This document shows, piece after piece, positions 1-10,149 of a stretch of DNA of 64,000 nucleotides. The DNA is taken from NCBI GenBank assembly GCA_958295955.1, contig OY282420.1:852236-916235 (forward strand), written 5' to 3'. Within the stretch, counting starts at the first letter, position 1, and every line of letters starts with the position of its first letter. Position numbers and translations under genes: made by a program. The DNA is from an uncultured Bryobacterales bacterium. GTDB taxonomy: Bacteria; Acidobacteriota; Terriglobia; Bryobacterales; UBA6623. The notes beneath the pieces are model-generated. The model was not told the DNA's origin, did not search any database, and saw only the letters and a program-made list of their open reading frames with translations.

Positions 1-2
1 TG

Positions 3-956
3 ATCGCGGGCAATACCGTGCTCGTGAAACCGGCGACCGCCGCGCCGCTGAGCGGTTGGCGGATCGCCGAAGCCTGCCATCAGGCCGGCATCCCCCGCGG
101 CGTGGTCAACTTCATCTGCGGCTCGGGCGGCGAGGTCGGAGAGGCCATGGTCAACGCCGGGCCGGTGAAAGCGGTGTCGTTCACGGGCTCGTGCGCGGTC
201 GGCCGGGCGCTGCATGCGCAGGCGTCGGCGCGGAGACTGCGCATTCAACTCGAAATGGGCGGCAAGAACCCCACCATCGTTCTCGCCGACGCCGATCTCC
301 AAAAGGCCGTCGGCAGCACCGTCAACGCGGCGATGTTCTCGACGGGACAGAAATGCACCGCCACAAGCCGCGTCATTGTCGAAGACGGCATCTACGACGA
401 GTTCGTCGCCGCGCTCATCGACGCGGTAAAAGCGCTGAAGGTCGGCAACGGTCTCGACAAGGGGGTCCAGATCGGCCCCGTCATCGACCGCGCCCAACTC
501 GAGACGAACGCCAAGTATTGCGAGATTGCCCAAAACGAAGGCGCCAAGCTCGCCTGCGGCGGCCGCGTCCTGGACGAAGGGGAATACGCCAAAGGCTTCT
601 TTTTCGAGCCGACCGTCTTCACCGCGGTCGAGGAAGACATGCGCATCGCGCAGGAAGAAGTCTTCGGCCCGGTGCTGGCCGTCCTCCGCGCCGCGGACTT
701 CGACGACGCGATGCGCATCGCCAACAAGATCGACTTCGGTCTGTCGGCGTCGATTCAGACGCAAAACGTCTCGCGCATTTTCGAGTACGTCAACCGCATC
801 GAGGCGGGGCTGATTACGGTCAACCTGCCGAGCGCCGGCGTCGAATATCAACTGCCGTTCGGCGGAACCAAGGAGTCGAGCTTCGGCCCCAAGGAACAAG
901 GCCCGGCCGCGCTCGATTTCTACTCCGATTACAAGACGATCTACCTCGGGTACTAG
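3..956 (+). CDS. Aldehyde dehydrogenase, 5'-truncated by the window edge
   Basis: NAD(P)+-dependent oxidation of an aldehyde to an acid. The frame is open from base 3 and already reads IAGNTVLVKP, a mid-protein aldehyde dehydrogenase motif, so the GTG at 18 is not the true start. Roughly the first third of a typical ~480-residue enzyme is missing. The general-base Glu lies in LEMGGKNP, the catalytic Cys in GQKCTATS, and the EVFGPV motif is present. The C-terminal part (FGGTKESSFGPKEQG) resembles alpha-ketoglutaric semialdehyde dehydrogenases, which would fit sugar-acid catabolism. Family is certain; the exact substrate is inferred. Confidence 0.9.
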   Translation: MAGNTVLVKPATAAPLSGWRIAEACHQAGIPRGVVNFICGSGGEVGEAMVNAGPVKAVSFTGSCAVGRALHAQASARRLRIQLEMGGKNPTIVLADADLQKAVGSTVNAAMFSTGQKCTATSRVIVEDGIYDEFVAALIDAVKALKVGNGLDKGVQIGPVIDRAQLETNAKYCEIAQNEGAKLACGGRVLDEGEYAKGFFFEPTVFTAVEEDMRIAQEEVFGPVLAVLRAADFDDAMRIANKIDFGLSASIQTQNVSRIFEYVNRIEAGLITVNLPSAGVEYQLPFGGTKESSFGPKEQGPAALDFYSDYKTIYLGY

Positions 957-985
957 CCGTTCGCGGCGGTCGGACCCTCAGCCGC

Positions 986-2134
986 TCATCTTCGCCCGGC
1001 CTCGAGGAATACGGCCAGCGTTTTTTCCGCCGCCCGCCGCCAAGTGAACGTCTTGGCCTTGCGCCTTCCGGCGGCCGCATTCGTCCGCCGCAGCTCCGGC
1101 TTTTCCAGCAGTTCGGCCAGAGTCCCGCGGATGTCCTCCGTCGAGAACGGATCGAAGAACTGCGCCGCACCCGAAGCGATTTCGCGCAGCGGCGGAATAT
1201 CGGAACAGGCCACCGGCAACCCTGCCGCCAGCGCCTCCGCCACCGGCATGCCGAAGCCCTCGAACGTGGACGGAAAGACCAGCGCCTCAGCGTACTGGAA
1301 CAAGGCGACCACGACCTCCCGCGGCTGCCAGCCGAGCAGGTGGACCCGCCCCTGCAGCTCCGGCCGGCGCAGCCGCGCGCGCACATCCTGCCAAGCTTTT
1401 CCCTTCAGGCCGCTGATCGCCAGATGCTCGGGGCGCCCGTCGGCAACAAGTTGCCGGTAGGCATCGAGCAAGCGCTCCCAGTTCTTATGCCGATGCACCG
1501 TCGAGACGGCGAGCAGAAACGGCTCGCGGGGCACGCCGGCTGCGTCCAGCAGCGGCCGGCGGTCTTCAGGCGACTCCCGCGCCCCGGCGAGAGCAGGCTC
1601 GACTCCATGACCGATGACACGCACCCGGTCGAACGCAAGCCGATACGCCTCGATCACGTCGTTCCGCGATGGCGTCGATACGGTTACCAGCATCGCGGAC
1701 CGCCGCGCCGAAGCCCAAACCGCCGCATCCCAGGCCCAGCGCTCCAGAATCCCGAAATTTTGGGGCTGTTTCTTGTGTTGAAGATCGTGAATGACCGTCA
1801 CTCTGCGGCCTCTGTTGAAAAACGGCGAAGTAAAACCGGGCGAAAACAAAACGTCCAGCTCGTCGCGGAAACTGCGCAGAGCCAACCCCGTCTGCTCGTA
1901 AGCCAAGCGCAACGGACGGAGCGATGCCGGAACCCCAGTAGCGACCGCGTGAAAATTCGCCGCGGACGGGCAGACCGACTCGTCCGACTCGCGGTTGAGA
2001 TAAACGAAATACTCGTTGCGCCCGTCGATTACGGCCAGGGCCGCAAGCAGATTGCGCAGATATATCTCGGTTCCGCCGACCCCGCCGGGGATCAGATAAA
2101 GCGCATTGACGCCGATGCGCAGCCCGGAAGGCAT
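986..2134 (-). CDS. Glycosyltransferase, GT4 family (GT-B fold)
   Basis: Probable cytoplasmic transfer of a sugar from a nucleotide-sugar donor to a glycan or lipid acceptor. The 382-residue protein begins with an N-terminal acceptor domain (IPGGVGGTEIYLRNLL). The C-terminal donor-binding domain contains VSTVHRHKNWERLL and the family signature EGFGMPVAEALAAGLPVACS. The ATG at 2134 is preceded by a weak GGGAT. The gene is divergent from the sulfatase at 2188 with only about 50 bp between them, so both promoters must sit in that gap. The acceptor and linkage cannot be read from the sequence. Confidence 0.9.
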   Translation of the reverse strand: MPSGLRIGVNALYLIPGGVGGTEIYLRNLLAALAVIDGRNEYFVYLNRESDESVCPSAANFHAVATGVPASLRPLRLAYEQTGLALRSFRDELDVLFSPGFTSPFFNRGRRVTVIHDLQHKKQPQNFGILERWAWDAAVWASARRSAMLVTVSTPSRNDVIEAYRLAFDRVRVIGHGVEPALAGARESPEDRRPLLDAAGVPREPFLLAVSTVHRHKNWERLLDAYRQLVADGRPEHLAISGLKGKAWQDVRARLRRPELQGRVHLLGWQPREVVVALFQYAEALVFPSTFEGFGMPVAEALAAGLPVACSDIPPLREIASGAAQFFDPFSTEDIRGTLAELLEKPELRRTNAAAGRRKAKTFTWRRAAEKTLAVFLEAGRR

Positions 2135-2187
2135 ATATCCCAGTGTCGCGCAGCCGGCGGCGCGGGTTGCTAAACTCGACGGACGCC

Positions 2188-3627
2188 ATGAACGCCATGA
2201 AAAAGCTCCTGCTGCCTGCCGCCGCTTTCTTGGCCGCCTTGCCGGCTGCCGCCCAAGAACCCCGGAAACCGAACTTCATCGTGATCTTCGCCGATGACCA
2301 GGGCTGGGGCGACCTCGGCATCTACGGACACCCCGACATCCGCACGCCGCATATCGACCGCATGGCCCGCGAGGGCGTCCGCTTCACCAGCTTCTATGCC
2401 GCGCCGTTCTGCGGCCCTTCCCGCGCTGCGCTGATGACCGGTTCGTATCCGCCGCGCGCAAGCCTCGCGTTCAACCACGGACCGAAGCAGACCACGGGCA
2501 TTCATCCCGGCGAGATCACCGTTGCCGAGTTGCTCAAAACGCAAGGCTACGCCACGATGATGATCGGCAAGTGGCACCTCGGCGATGCGCCCCGGTTTCT
2601 TCCGCACCGCCACGGTTTCGACCACTGGTTCGGCATTCCCTTTTCCAACGACATGTGGCGCTATCACCCCGTCATGCCGATTCGCGAGCCCGAGGACGAG
2701 CGCATGATCTCCGCCCGCGAGCGCGCCGACTTCACCGGGTTCGCCGGCAAGGGCAGTTACTATGACCTGGAGAAGGGCCGGGGCTTCCCGCATCCGCTGC
2801 CGTTGATGGACGATGACGAAGTCGTCGAGTACGACCCCGACCAGCGCAAGCTCACCACGCTCTACACCCAAAAAGCTCTCGACTTCATCGAGTCGGCCCA
2901 AGACGGCCCGTTTTTCCTCTATCTGCCCCACGCCATGCCGCACGTCCCGCTGTTCGTCGCCAACAGCCGCTGGGGCCGCTCGCTGCGCGGGCGCTACGGC
3001 GACGTGATCGAAGAAATCGACTGGTCGGTCGGCCGCATCCTCGACAAGCTCGACCGGCTCGGAATCGCCGGCGACACCCTTGTGGTCTATACCTCAGACA
3101 ACGGCCCGTGGCTGGAATACGGCATCGACGCCGGTTCCGCCGGGCCGTTCAACCGGGGCAAGGCGACCACTTGGGAGGGCGGCATGCGCGTTCCCGGCAT
3201 CTTTCGCATGAAAGGGAAAATCCCCGCCGGCCGCGTGACCTCGGCCGTTGCCGCCAACATGGATATCCTGCCCACGTTCGCCGCACTCGCGGGCGCGGAA
3301 CCGCCGTCCGACCGCGTGCTCGACGGCCGCGACTTGTGGCCGCTGCTGTCGGGCGCAAGCGAGCAATCGCCTCACGAATACTTTTATTTCTTCGCGGGCA
3401 GCGGGCGCGACCGACCGCCGCGGCTGGAGGCGATTCGGCGCGGCCGCTACAAGCTGCGCCTCGACGCCGATTTCAAGGCCGTTGCGCTGTTCGACCTGCA
3501 TGCCGACGCGGGCGAAAAATTCGACATCCGGGACCGCCAACCGCAAGTCATTGCCAAACTGACCGCCCAGGCAAAAGCCTTCGTCGAAGAACTCAAGCGG
3601 AATACCCGCCCGTTGGGGCGAAGCTGA
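2188..3627 (+). CDS. Secreted sulfatase (CGPSR type)
   Basis: Hydrolyses a sulfate ester. A Sec signal peptide (MNAMKKLLLPAAAFLAALPAAA) supports the ATG at 2188 over upstream codons; 2197 is an alternative. Metal ligands lie in FADDQGWGD. The formylglycine precursor is Cys75 in CGPSR, so activation needs a formylglycine-generating enzyme, and none is seen in this window. GKWHLG and TSDNG complete the active-site pattern. At 479 residues it is normal for arylsulfatase A-like enzymes. The natural substrate is unknown. It is one of seven sulfatases here. Confidence 0.93.
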   Translation: MNAMKKLLLPAAAFLAALPAAAQEPRKPNFIVIFADDQGWGDLGIYGHPDIRTPHIDRMAREGVRFTSFYAAPFCGPSRAALMTGSYPPRASLAFNHGPKQTTGIHPGEITVAELLKTQGYATMMIGKWHLGDAPRFLPHRHGFDHWFGIPFSNDMWRYHPVMPIREPEDERMISARERADFTGFAGKGSYYDLEKGRGFPHPLPLMDDDEVVEYDPDQRKLTTLYTQKALDFIESAQDGPFFLYLPHAMPHVPLFVANSRWGRSLRGRYGDVIEEIDWSVGRILDKLDRLGIAGDTLVVYTSDNGPWLEYGIDAGSAGPFNRGKATTWEGGMRVPGIFRMKGKIPAGRVTSAVAANMDILPTFAALAGAEPPSDRVLDGRDLWPLLSGASEQSPHEYFYFFAGSGRDRPPRLEAIRRGRYKLRLDADFKAVALFDLHADAGEKFDIRDRQPQVIAKLTAQAKAFVEELKRNTRPLGRS

Positions 3628-3818
3628 CTTGCGCGGCCCTCAACGGGCCGGGATGAAAGCCTGCGGGCGGCCTTGACCCCGCGCGCTCCAAAGCGTGCTT
3701 CAAAACCCGTTTGAATGGCGCTTAAACGGCGTTTATCCCCTCTTTCATGCCTTTGCGCAGCAGTCTTGCCGCGCCGCGCCCAGCTTGTTCTCCACTCTCC
3801 GCCGGCCGCGCCGGAGCG

Positions 3819-5510
3819 CTAACCCGGCCGATCCCAGGACCGCCATTCGACAACGCCCACCTTGTCCGCCCAGGACTGCCATTTCGCCGCCAATTCGGCT
3901 ACGCGCTCGGGGCGCTCGCGGGCCAAGTCGTTCGTTTCCGTGCGGTCCGCTTCGAGATCGTACAGTTCCCAGCGATTCTTCTCCGGCGCGCTCCATTTCG
4001 ATACGAGCTTCCATTTTCCCGAGCGGACGGCGCGGTTGCCTTCGTGCTCCCAATAGAGCGCATCGCGTTCGATTGCGGCCTCCTCGGTGATGTCCGGCAA
4101 CAGGCTTTTGCCTTCGAGCGGCGTGATCGCATTCCCGTTGTATTCGCTCGGATATTCGGCTCCGGACGCATGCAGACAACTGGCCATGATGTCGATCAAA
4201 TGGCCTTGCGAGTCGGTCCATCTGCCCGGGTTCTTAAGTTTCGCCGGCCAATGGACGATCAGCGGCGACGCAATTCCGCCCTCATGCACGAAGTGCTTGT
4301 ACAAGCGGAACGGCGTATTCGAAACGTTGGCCCAAGGGATGCCGTAGCTCTGGTACGTCTCCTCGGGACCGGGCATGATCGACGGATCGTTCTCATGCCG
4401 GACGTCGCGCGCGCCGTCGAGAGTTTTCTTGGGGAAGAAGAGCTGGTCGCCCCAACTGTTCGCCAACTCCTCGGCGCAGCCGCCGTTATCGGCCAGGAAA
4501 AAGATCAGCGTATTGTCGAGTTGACCGCGCTCGCGGAGATGGTTCGCCAAGCGGCCGATGGTCTCGTCCATGATGGAGATCTGCGCGGCGTAAACCTCCA
4601 TGCGCCGCGCTTCCCACTCCTTGTGCGGGGCATCCTCCCAGGCCGGAACCGCCGGGTCGCGCGCGGTCAGCGGCCAATCGGCTGCGATGACGCCCATCTC
4701 GATCATCCGCGCCCGCCGCGTCTCGCGCAGCTTGTCCCAACCCATCTTGTAGCGCCCCTTGTACTTCGCCACGGCCTCTTCGGGGGCGTGCAGCGGCCAA
4801 TGGGGCGAGGTAAACGGCATGTAAAGGAAAAACGGCTTGTCGTCCGGCGACTCGTCGATGAAGCGGATTGCATGGTCGCCGATCGCCGTCGTGTAATAGA
4901 AATCTTCGCCGTCCGGTTCGACATGCCGGTTATCGCTCGCCAGCGTTACCGGATCGTAAAAGCTTCCCGCCCCGAGGATCGTTCCCCAGAAACGGTCGAA
5001 GCCGCGCCGGCGCGGCCAATTGTGCTGCTTGGGCGTATCGCCTTCTTTTTCGATCGAAGGCGTCACGTGCCATTTGCCGCTCATCAGCGTCGCGTAGCCC
5101 GCGGCCCCGAGCGCCTCGGCGATGGTCACGCCGTGCTTGCTCAGATCCCCTGCGTAGGAGGCGATGATCTCGCCGTTTTTGCGGTACTGCCCCGTCATGT
5201 GACCGACGCCGGCTTGATGCGCGTAGAGGCCGGTGAGCAGCGACGCGCGCGTCGGGCAGCACCGCGCGCCGTTATAAAACTGCCGGAAGCGCAAACCGTT
5301 CGCCGCCAGGGCGTCCAGATGCGGCGTGTCGACCTCGCCGCCGTAGCAGCCGATATCGGAAAAACCCATGTCATCGGCCATGATCAGCACGATGTTCGGG
5401 CGGGATTCTTCCGCCGCCGTGTCGGAGCTCCCGCACGAAGCGGCGGCCCAAGGCGCGGCCGCCGCGGCAACGGCATGTTTCAGAAAATTACGGCGGTTCA
5501 ACGTGTCCAT
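3819..5510 (-). CDS. Exported sulfatase with Tat-like signal (CCPTR type)
   Basis: Sulfate-ester hydrolase of 563 residues. The start is the ATG at 5510 because the protein then begins with a twin-arginine-like leader (NRRNFLKHAV), followed by an Ala-rich segment and a Cys at 26 that could be a lipidation site. The metal site is ADDMGFSD. The active-site Cys84 is in CCPTRASLLTG, followed by GKWHV and LADNGG. An open frame continues upstream of 5510 but does not resemble a sulfatase and overlaps the neighbour. It lies head-to-tail behind the sulfatase at 5552, 41 bp apart, so the two are probably co-transcribed. Confidence 0.92.
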   Translation of the reverse strand: MDTLNRRNFLKHAVAAAAAPWAAASCGSSDTAAEESRPNIVLIMADDMGFSDIGCYGGEVDTPHLDALAANGLRFRQFYNGARCCPTRASLLTGLYAHQAGVGHMTGQYRKNGEIIASYAGDLSKHGVTIAEALGAAGYATLMSGKWHVTPSIEKEGDTPKQHNWPRRRGFDRFWGTILGAGSFYDPVTLASDNRHVEPDGEDFYYTTAIGDHAIRFIDESPDDKPFFLYMPFTSPHWPLHAPEEAVAKYKGRYKMGWDKLRETRRARMIEMGVIAADWPLTARDPAVPAWEDAPHKEWEARRMEVYAAQISIMDETIGRLANHLRERGQLDNTLIFFLADNGGCAEELANSWGDQLFFPKKTLDGARDVRHENDPSIMPGPEETYQSYGIPWANVSNTPFRLYKHFVHEGGIASPLIVHWPAKLKNPGRWTDSQGHLIDIMASCLHASGAEYPSEYNGNAITPLEGKSLLPDITEEAAIERDALYWEHEGNRAVRSGKWKLVSKWSAPEKNRWELYDLEADRTETNDLARERPERVAELAAKWQSWADKVGVVEWRSWDRPG

Positions 5511-5551
5511 GCGCCGTATGATACCCCGCGCCTTCGGCCTCGCACCGCGGG

Positions 5552-6988
5552 CTATAGATTCGGCTTCTTCACGGCCGCCGCGACGTGCCGGCCGAGCAGC
5601 TTCTTCATTTTTGCGACCGTCTCTTGCATGTGCGGCGCCAGCGCCAGATTGACGTACTCTTTGGGATCGTTCCAATGGTCGTAGAGCTCGGCGCCGTGTT
5701 TCGCCTCGGGACCCCACTCGGTATAACGCCAGCGCTCGGTGCGGATGGAATACCCCACGGTCCGCGGGCGCAGCGGCGGCCTGTTCACGCGGTCGAGCGT
5801 GTCGAAGGTGGTCAGCGCCGTTTCGCGCACCGACTGCGTGGGATCGTCGAGGATCGGCGCCAAGCTCTTGCCGACAAGGTGCTGCGGCGGCGCGATGCCG
5901 CACAAATCGGCCAGCGTCGGATACAAGTCGAGCAATTCGGCCAACGACTTGGTGGCCAAACCGGCCGTCTTGCGATGCTTCGGCGAGGCGATCATCAGCG
6001 GCACGCGCGCCGAGTTCTCGAACAGCGTCGTTTTCTGCCAAAGTTTATGCTCGCCCATGTGATAGCCGTGGTCTGACCAGAACACGATCACGGTGTTGTC
6101 GGCCAACCCCAGTTTTTCGACCGCGTCGAGCAGCCGCCCGAGCTGGGCGTCGACGAACGTAATCGAAGCGTAGTAAGCGCGGATCGCCTGACGCTTCTTC
6201 GTCTCGCTCAGGTAAAGCTGATAGGGCCGATCAACCCATGCCGCATGCGGCATATCGACCAAATCGTCGAGCGGCTCGACCGGCAGCCGCACCATCTGCA
6301 GCGGATACATCCGGAAATACTTGCGCGGCGCCACGTAAGGCGTGTGCGGGCGGTAAAAGCCCATCGCCACAAAGAAAGGCTCGTCCTTGCGCCGCTCCAT
6401 GAGCCCGATCGCGGCGGTCGCGCCGATGCCGTCGGTCTGCTCTTCGTCGGTTCCGTCCTGGGCCATCCAACTCAACGTGCCGCCGAGATTGTGCGTCACC
6501 GGATCGATCGTGTAGATGCGTTCCTCTTCCCATTTATCGCGGCCCCGCGGGTTGACGACCTCGTGCCAGGAGGCCGGGTCGTCGACGCCGTCCTCGCCGA
6601 TCTGCGTCGGCACTCCGTAGTGATAGATCTTGCCCACCCGCGCCGTGAAATATCCGGCGTCCCGGAACATCTGCGGCAGCGTCTTCACGCTCGGAATTTC
6701 ATTGCGGAAGTTGCCGCCATTGCTGCGCACGCGCGTCTGATCGGGATAGAGGCCGGTCATCAGCGATGCGCGGCTGGGATTGCACACCGGATAGTTGCAA
6801 TAGGCTTGTTCGAACTTGATGCCCATCCGAGCCAGCCGGTCGAAATTGGGAGTCTTGACCAGAGGATGCCCGTAAGCGCCGAGATCGTTGTTCATGTCGT
6901 CGGCGGCGATGAATAGAACGTTCAGCTTTTCCTGGGCGGAGCAAATCCCCGCCAAGCAGCCGAGAGCGAAAATCGAAATCCGGAACAT
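5552..6988 (-). CDS. Secreted sulfatase, iduronate-2-sulfatase-like (CNPSR type)
   Basis: 478-residue secreted sulfatase with a Sec signal peptide ending near CSAQ. AADDMNNDLGAYG is the variant metal motif seen in iduronate-2-sulfatase relatives. Cys69 in CNPSRASLMTG is the formylglycine site, and HPLVKTPNFD and WSDHGYHMGEH are also typical of that subfamily. This suggests action on uronic-acid sulfates; the substrate is inferred from family resemblance only. It is upstream of, and probably in one operon with, the sulfatase ending at 3819. Confidence 0.92.
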   Translation of the reverse strand: MFRISIFALGCLAGICSAQEKLNVLFIAADDMNNDLGAYGHPLVKTPNFDRLARMGIKFEQAYCNYPVCNPSRASLMTGLYPDQTRVRSNGGNFRNEIPSVKTLPQMFRDAGYFTARVGKIYHYGVPTQIGEDGVDDPASWHEVVNPRGRDKWEEERIYTIDPVTHNLGGTLSWMAQDGTDEEQTDGIGATAAIGLMERRKDEPFFVAMGFYRPHTPYVAPRKYFRMYPLQMVRLPVEPLDDLVDMPHAAWVDRPYQLYLSETKKRQAIRAYYASITFVDAQLGRLLDAVEKLGLADNTVIVFWSDHGYHMGEHKLWQKTTLFENSARVPLMIASPKHRKTAGLATKSLAELLDLYPTLADLCGIAPPQHLVGKSLAPILDDPTQSVRETALTTFDTLDRVNRPPLRPRTVGYSIRTERWRYTEWGPEAKHGAELYDHWNDPKEYVNLALAPHMQETVAKMKKLLGRHVAAAVKKPNL

Positions 6989-7118
6989 GCAAGAAAAGTT
7001 AGCAAAGTCGGACGCGGCAATCCAGGCGCAAGTCCGCCCGCGTTTTTTCCTTACAATCGGAAGAGCGGCGCGTCAAGCCGCCCCCGCCTGCCGCCAGAGG
7101 ATTCTCGAAAAGCAACGT

Positions 7119-10100
7119 ATGCGCATTCCCAGGCATCTGAGCGCGGCGGCGGGAATTCTGCTGTTCATCGCCGCGCCGGGCAGGCCACTCGCGGCGGCCG
7201 GCGCATCCGATGCGTTCGATGCGGGCACTTACCGCGGCAGAATCCTCAGCGACCGCTTCATGCGCCGGCAACGGCTGGCCCGCAGGCCGCAGGTTGCGCA
7301 GTCGGCCAAAGCGGGCGCGCCGGCGCCACGGCAGGACATAGGCGAAATCGCCATTATCGATACGTCGAACGGGGTCGTGCCGGACCCCAATCGTTTCGAC
7401 CTGGCGGGAACGAGTCTGCTGTTCGCCCCCGCCGCAAACGGATACTCCGTAACGCCGGGCGACCGCAGCATCGCCGACGAGACGCTGGGCAACAGCTTGC
7501 CGCTGTTCCTGGAGGACGACGACTTCCGCCAAGTGCGGCTCCCCTTCGCTTTCCCCTACTTCGGCAAGGAACACGAAGTTGTCTTCGTGCATTCCGACGG
7601 CAATTTGACCTTCGAAGAGCCCGATGCGCGTTCGACGGGACGGAATTTCTCGCGGGCGTTCGTCGGCCCGCCCCGCATCCTGCCGTTGTTTACCGATCTG
7701 GACCCTTCGAAAGCGGGCGCCGCGGTCAGCGTTGCCGGCGCTGCGGACCGGGCGGCGTTCCGTTGGCAAGCCGTGCCGACGTATCGGCAGTCCGGCATCG
7801 GCCCGCGCCAGACCTTTCAGACCGTGCTGTTCGCGGACGGCCGCGTTGCGTTCTTCTACGATGCCGCCGTCGCGGTTCCGGGCGCGGTCGTGGGCATCTT
7901 TCCGGGCCGTCTCGAAGGCGAGGCGACGCCGGCCGACATGAGCCTCGGCCTGGATGAGCCGGCCACCGGCGCGGTGGCGGAGATTTTCACCGATTATCGA
8001 GAGCTCGACTCTTTTGCGGCTTCGCAGCAGTTCTTCCGCAACCATGACGACATTTACGATTTCGTGGTTTTCTTCAACGACATCGGTCTGTCGAACAGCC
8101 CGGGATCGTTCGCCTTCGAAGTGAACGTCCGCAATGAAACGCGCGGGATCGGCGATCTGCTGGTCGGCGACCCGATCTTCGATTTCGGCGTGGATTTCGG
8201 CTCCCCGCGCCGGCTTGCGAGTTTCGTGAATATGGGGCCGTTGTCGAACTATCCGGCGGACCCCGCGGCGCGCATACCCACGCTCGGCGAGAATTCGACG
8301 CTCTCGGTTTTGGGGCATGAAGTCGGGCACCGCTTCCTTGCCTACCCGGCGTTCCTCGACCCCGCGACGGGCTTGCGCTCGCTGAACCTGTTAGGCCGCC
8401 AACTGGCGCACTGGAGCTTTTTCTTCAATTCCCATGCGTCGTTCGTGGAAGGCAACCTGATCGAGGACAAGGGGCCGGCGGAGAGTCCGCGTTTTCTGAC
8501 CACCGAGGCCGCAAGCCGCTTCAGCGAACTCGACCAGTACCTGATGGGATTGCGCGCCCCGGAAGAGGTGTCCGCGACGTTCCTGGTCGAAAATCCGCGC
8601 AACGGCATCGGATTCGCCAATCCGATGCGTCCGCCGCAGACCGGCGTTTCGTTCGACGGCGACCGCAAGAACATTGCGCTCGAGCGCATCATTGCCGCCG
8701 AGGGGCCGCGACTGCCCGATCACAGCGTAGCCCAACGGGAGTTTCGGTTTGCGTTCATTCTGATTGTCGCGGAAGGCTCCGAACCGGACCCGGCCTCGGT
8801 AGCCAAGCTCGACGGCATCCGCCGGGAGTGGCCGGCTTTTTACGAGCAGGCCGTGGACGGCCGTTCGATCGGGCGCACCGCGCTGGTCAAGCTGCTGCAT
8901 CTTTCCACATGGCCCGCCTCCGGCGTCGTTGCCGGGCGCGCGGGGAGAGCGTTCGTAGAGATCGCCAAGCCGCGCGCCGTCGATCTCGCGGTGCATCTCA
9001 CGTCGTCCGCCGGAGTTCTGACGATTCCGTCGACAGTCACGATTCCGGCCGGCGGGCTGCGCGCCGCCTTCGACCTGGAAGGCGCGGCCCCCGGCTTGAC
9101 GACGCTTGTCGCCGAGGCCGCCGAGGCCGGCTTCGACAGGGCCGTCTCGCGGGTGCAAGTGCGCAGCCGCCCGGATGAACTGAAGCTCGAAGTCGTATCC
9201 GGCGGGGAGCAGACCGCTGCGGCCGGCGCGCTGCTGCCCGAACCGATCGTCTTGCGCGTGGTCGATCGGAATTTCACTCCCTATTCGGGCGTGGCGTTGG
9301 AGTTCGAGACGAGCGGCGGCTTGCCGAGCGCCGCCCATAGCGAAACGGACGCCCTGGGGCGCGCCGCGGTGAACTGGCGGCTGCCGGGCGCGCAGGGCAT
9401 CCAAACGCTGACGGCGCGGCTGCGGGACGAGCCTTCGGTCAGCGCAACCGCGCAGGTTCGGATCGTCGATTCGGTTCCGCTGTTTGCGGCGGCGGGCGTG
9501 GTCAATGCAGCGAGTTTCGCGCCCGGCGGAGCGGGCTTCGCGCCCGGCGGCATGCTTACGATTTTCGGCGCGGGACTGGCCGCGGGCGCCGGGGTTGCGG
9601 AGGCATTCCCGCTCCCGGATGAATTGGAGTCCGCCCGCGTGATCGTCAACGGCGTTCCCGCGCCGCTGCTGTTCGTCAGCCCCGGTCAAATCAACTTCCA
9701 GTTGCCGTTCGAGATCAGCGGAAAGAGCTTTACGCTGACGGCGGCGACGCCGCTAGGCGCGGGCGCTCGGGTTGAGTTGGCGCTCGGTTCGGCGCAGCCG
9801 GGGATTTTTTTCGACTCCCGGAGCGGCGCCGGCGCGGTCGTGCGACGCGGCGGCGCGATTGAGGTTTTCGCAACGGGTCTCGGCGCCGTGATTCCGCCCG
9901 TGCGCACGGGCGCGCAGGCCCCGCCGGCGCCTCTTTCCCAAATCGCCGGAGCGGCGCGCGCGTGGGTGGACGGCATCGAGGCGCCTGTCCTCTTCGCCGG
10001 CCTTGCGCCGTTGACCGCGGGACTCTATCAGGTCAACGTCGCTCTGCCGGCCGACCCGGCGCCGGGCCGGCACACGGTGGCGATTGCGGTTGACGGCTTC

Positions 10101-10133
10101 AAAAGCAACACAGTGTCTTTCGATACGAACTGA
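7119..10133 (+). CDS. Large secreted protein: HExGH metalloprotease-like region, Ig-like domain, Solibacter C-terminal domain
   Basis: 1004-residue secreted protein. The ATG at 7119 gives a signal peptide (LSAAAGILLFIAAPGRPLAAA); the open frame upstream of it is unconvincing. Around residue 400 is LGHEVGHRF, an HExxH-like zinc-protease motif. Residues about 690-785 look like a bacterial Ig-like (Big_1/invasin) domain. The last ~210 residues, from AGVVNAASFAPGG, match the Solibacter secreted-protein C-terminal domain. A TACAAT hexamer at 7052-7057 could be a -10 box. Substrate and true protease activity are unknown: the third zinc ligand is not obvious. Confidence 0.85.
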   Translation: MRIPRHLSAAAGILLFIAAPGRPLAAAGASDAFDAGTYRGRILSDRFMRRQRLARRPQVAQSAKAGAPAPRQDIGEIAIIDTSNGVVPDPNRFDLAGTSLLFAPAANGYSVTPGDRSIADETLGNSLPLFLEDDDFRQVRLPFAFPYFGKEHEVVFVHSDGNLTFEEPDARSTGRNFSRAFVGPPRILPLFTDLDPSKAGAAVSVAGAADRAAFRWQAVPTYRQSGIGPRQTFQTVLFADGRVAFFYDAAVAVPGAVVGIFPGRLEGEATPADMSLGLDEPATGAVAEIFTDYRELDSFAASQQFFRNHDDIYDFVVFFNDIGLSNSPGSFAFEVNVRNETRGIGDLLVGDPIFDFGVDFGSPRRLASFVNMGPLSNYPADPAARIPTLGENSTLSVLGHEVGHRFLAYPAFLDPATGLRSLNLLGRQLAHWSFFFNSHASFVEGNLIEDKGPAESPRFLTTEAASRFSELDQYLMGLRAPEEVSATFLVENPRNGIGFANPMRPPQTGVSFDGDRKNIALERIIAAEGPRLPDHSVAQREFRFAFILIVAEGSEPDPASVAKLDGIRREWPAFYEQAVDGRSIGRTALVKLLHLSTWPASGVVAGRAGRAFVEIAKPRAVDLAVHLTSSAGVLTIPSTVTIPAGGLRAAFDLEGAAPGLTTLVAEAAEAGFDRAVSRVQVRSRPDELKLEVVSGGEQTAAAGALLPEPIVLRVVDRNFTPYSGVALEFETSGGLPSAAHSETDALGRAAVNWRLPGAQGIQTLTARLRDEPSVSATAQVRIVDSVPLFAAAGVVNAASFAPGGAGFAPGGMLTIFGAGLAAGAGVAEAFPLPDELESARVIVNGVPAPLLFVSPGQINFQLPFEISGKSFTLTAATPLGAGARVELALGSAQPGIFFDSRSGAGAVVRRGGAIEVFATGLGAVIPPVRTGAQAPPAPLSQIAGAARAWVDGIEAPVLFAGLAPLTAGLYQVNVALPADPAPGRHTVAIAVDGFKSNTVSFDTN

Positions 10134-10149
10134 CGGGACGCTAAGGCTC

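Noticed and set aside
56..2173. A 705-codon plus-strand frame across the dehydrogenase and glycosyltransferase
   Set aside because: Arg-rich low-complexity translation spanning two real genes on both strands.
3634..3650. Hairpin CGGCCC-TCAAC-GGGCCG after the first sulfatase
   Set aside because: Stem is only 6 bp and no T tract follows, so it is not a convincing terminator.
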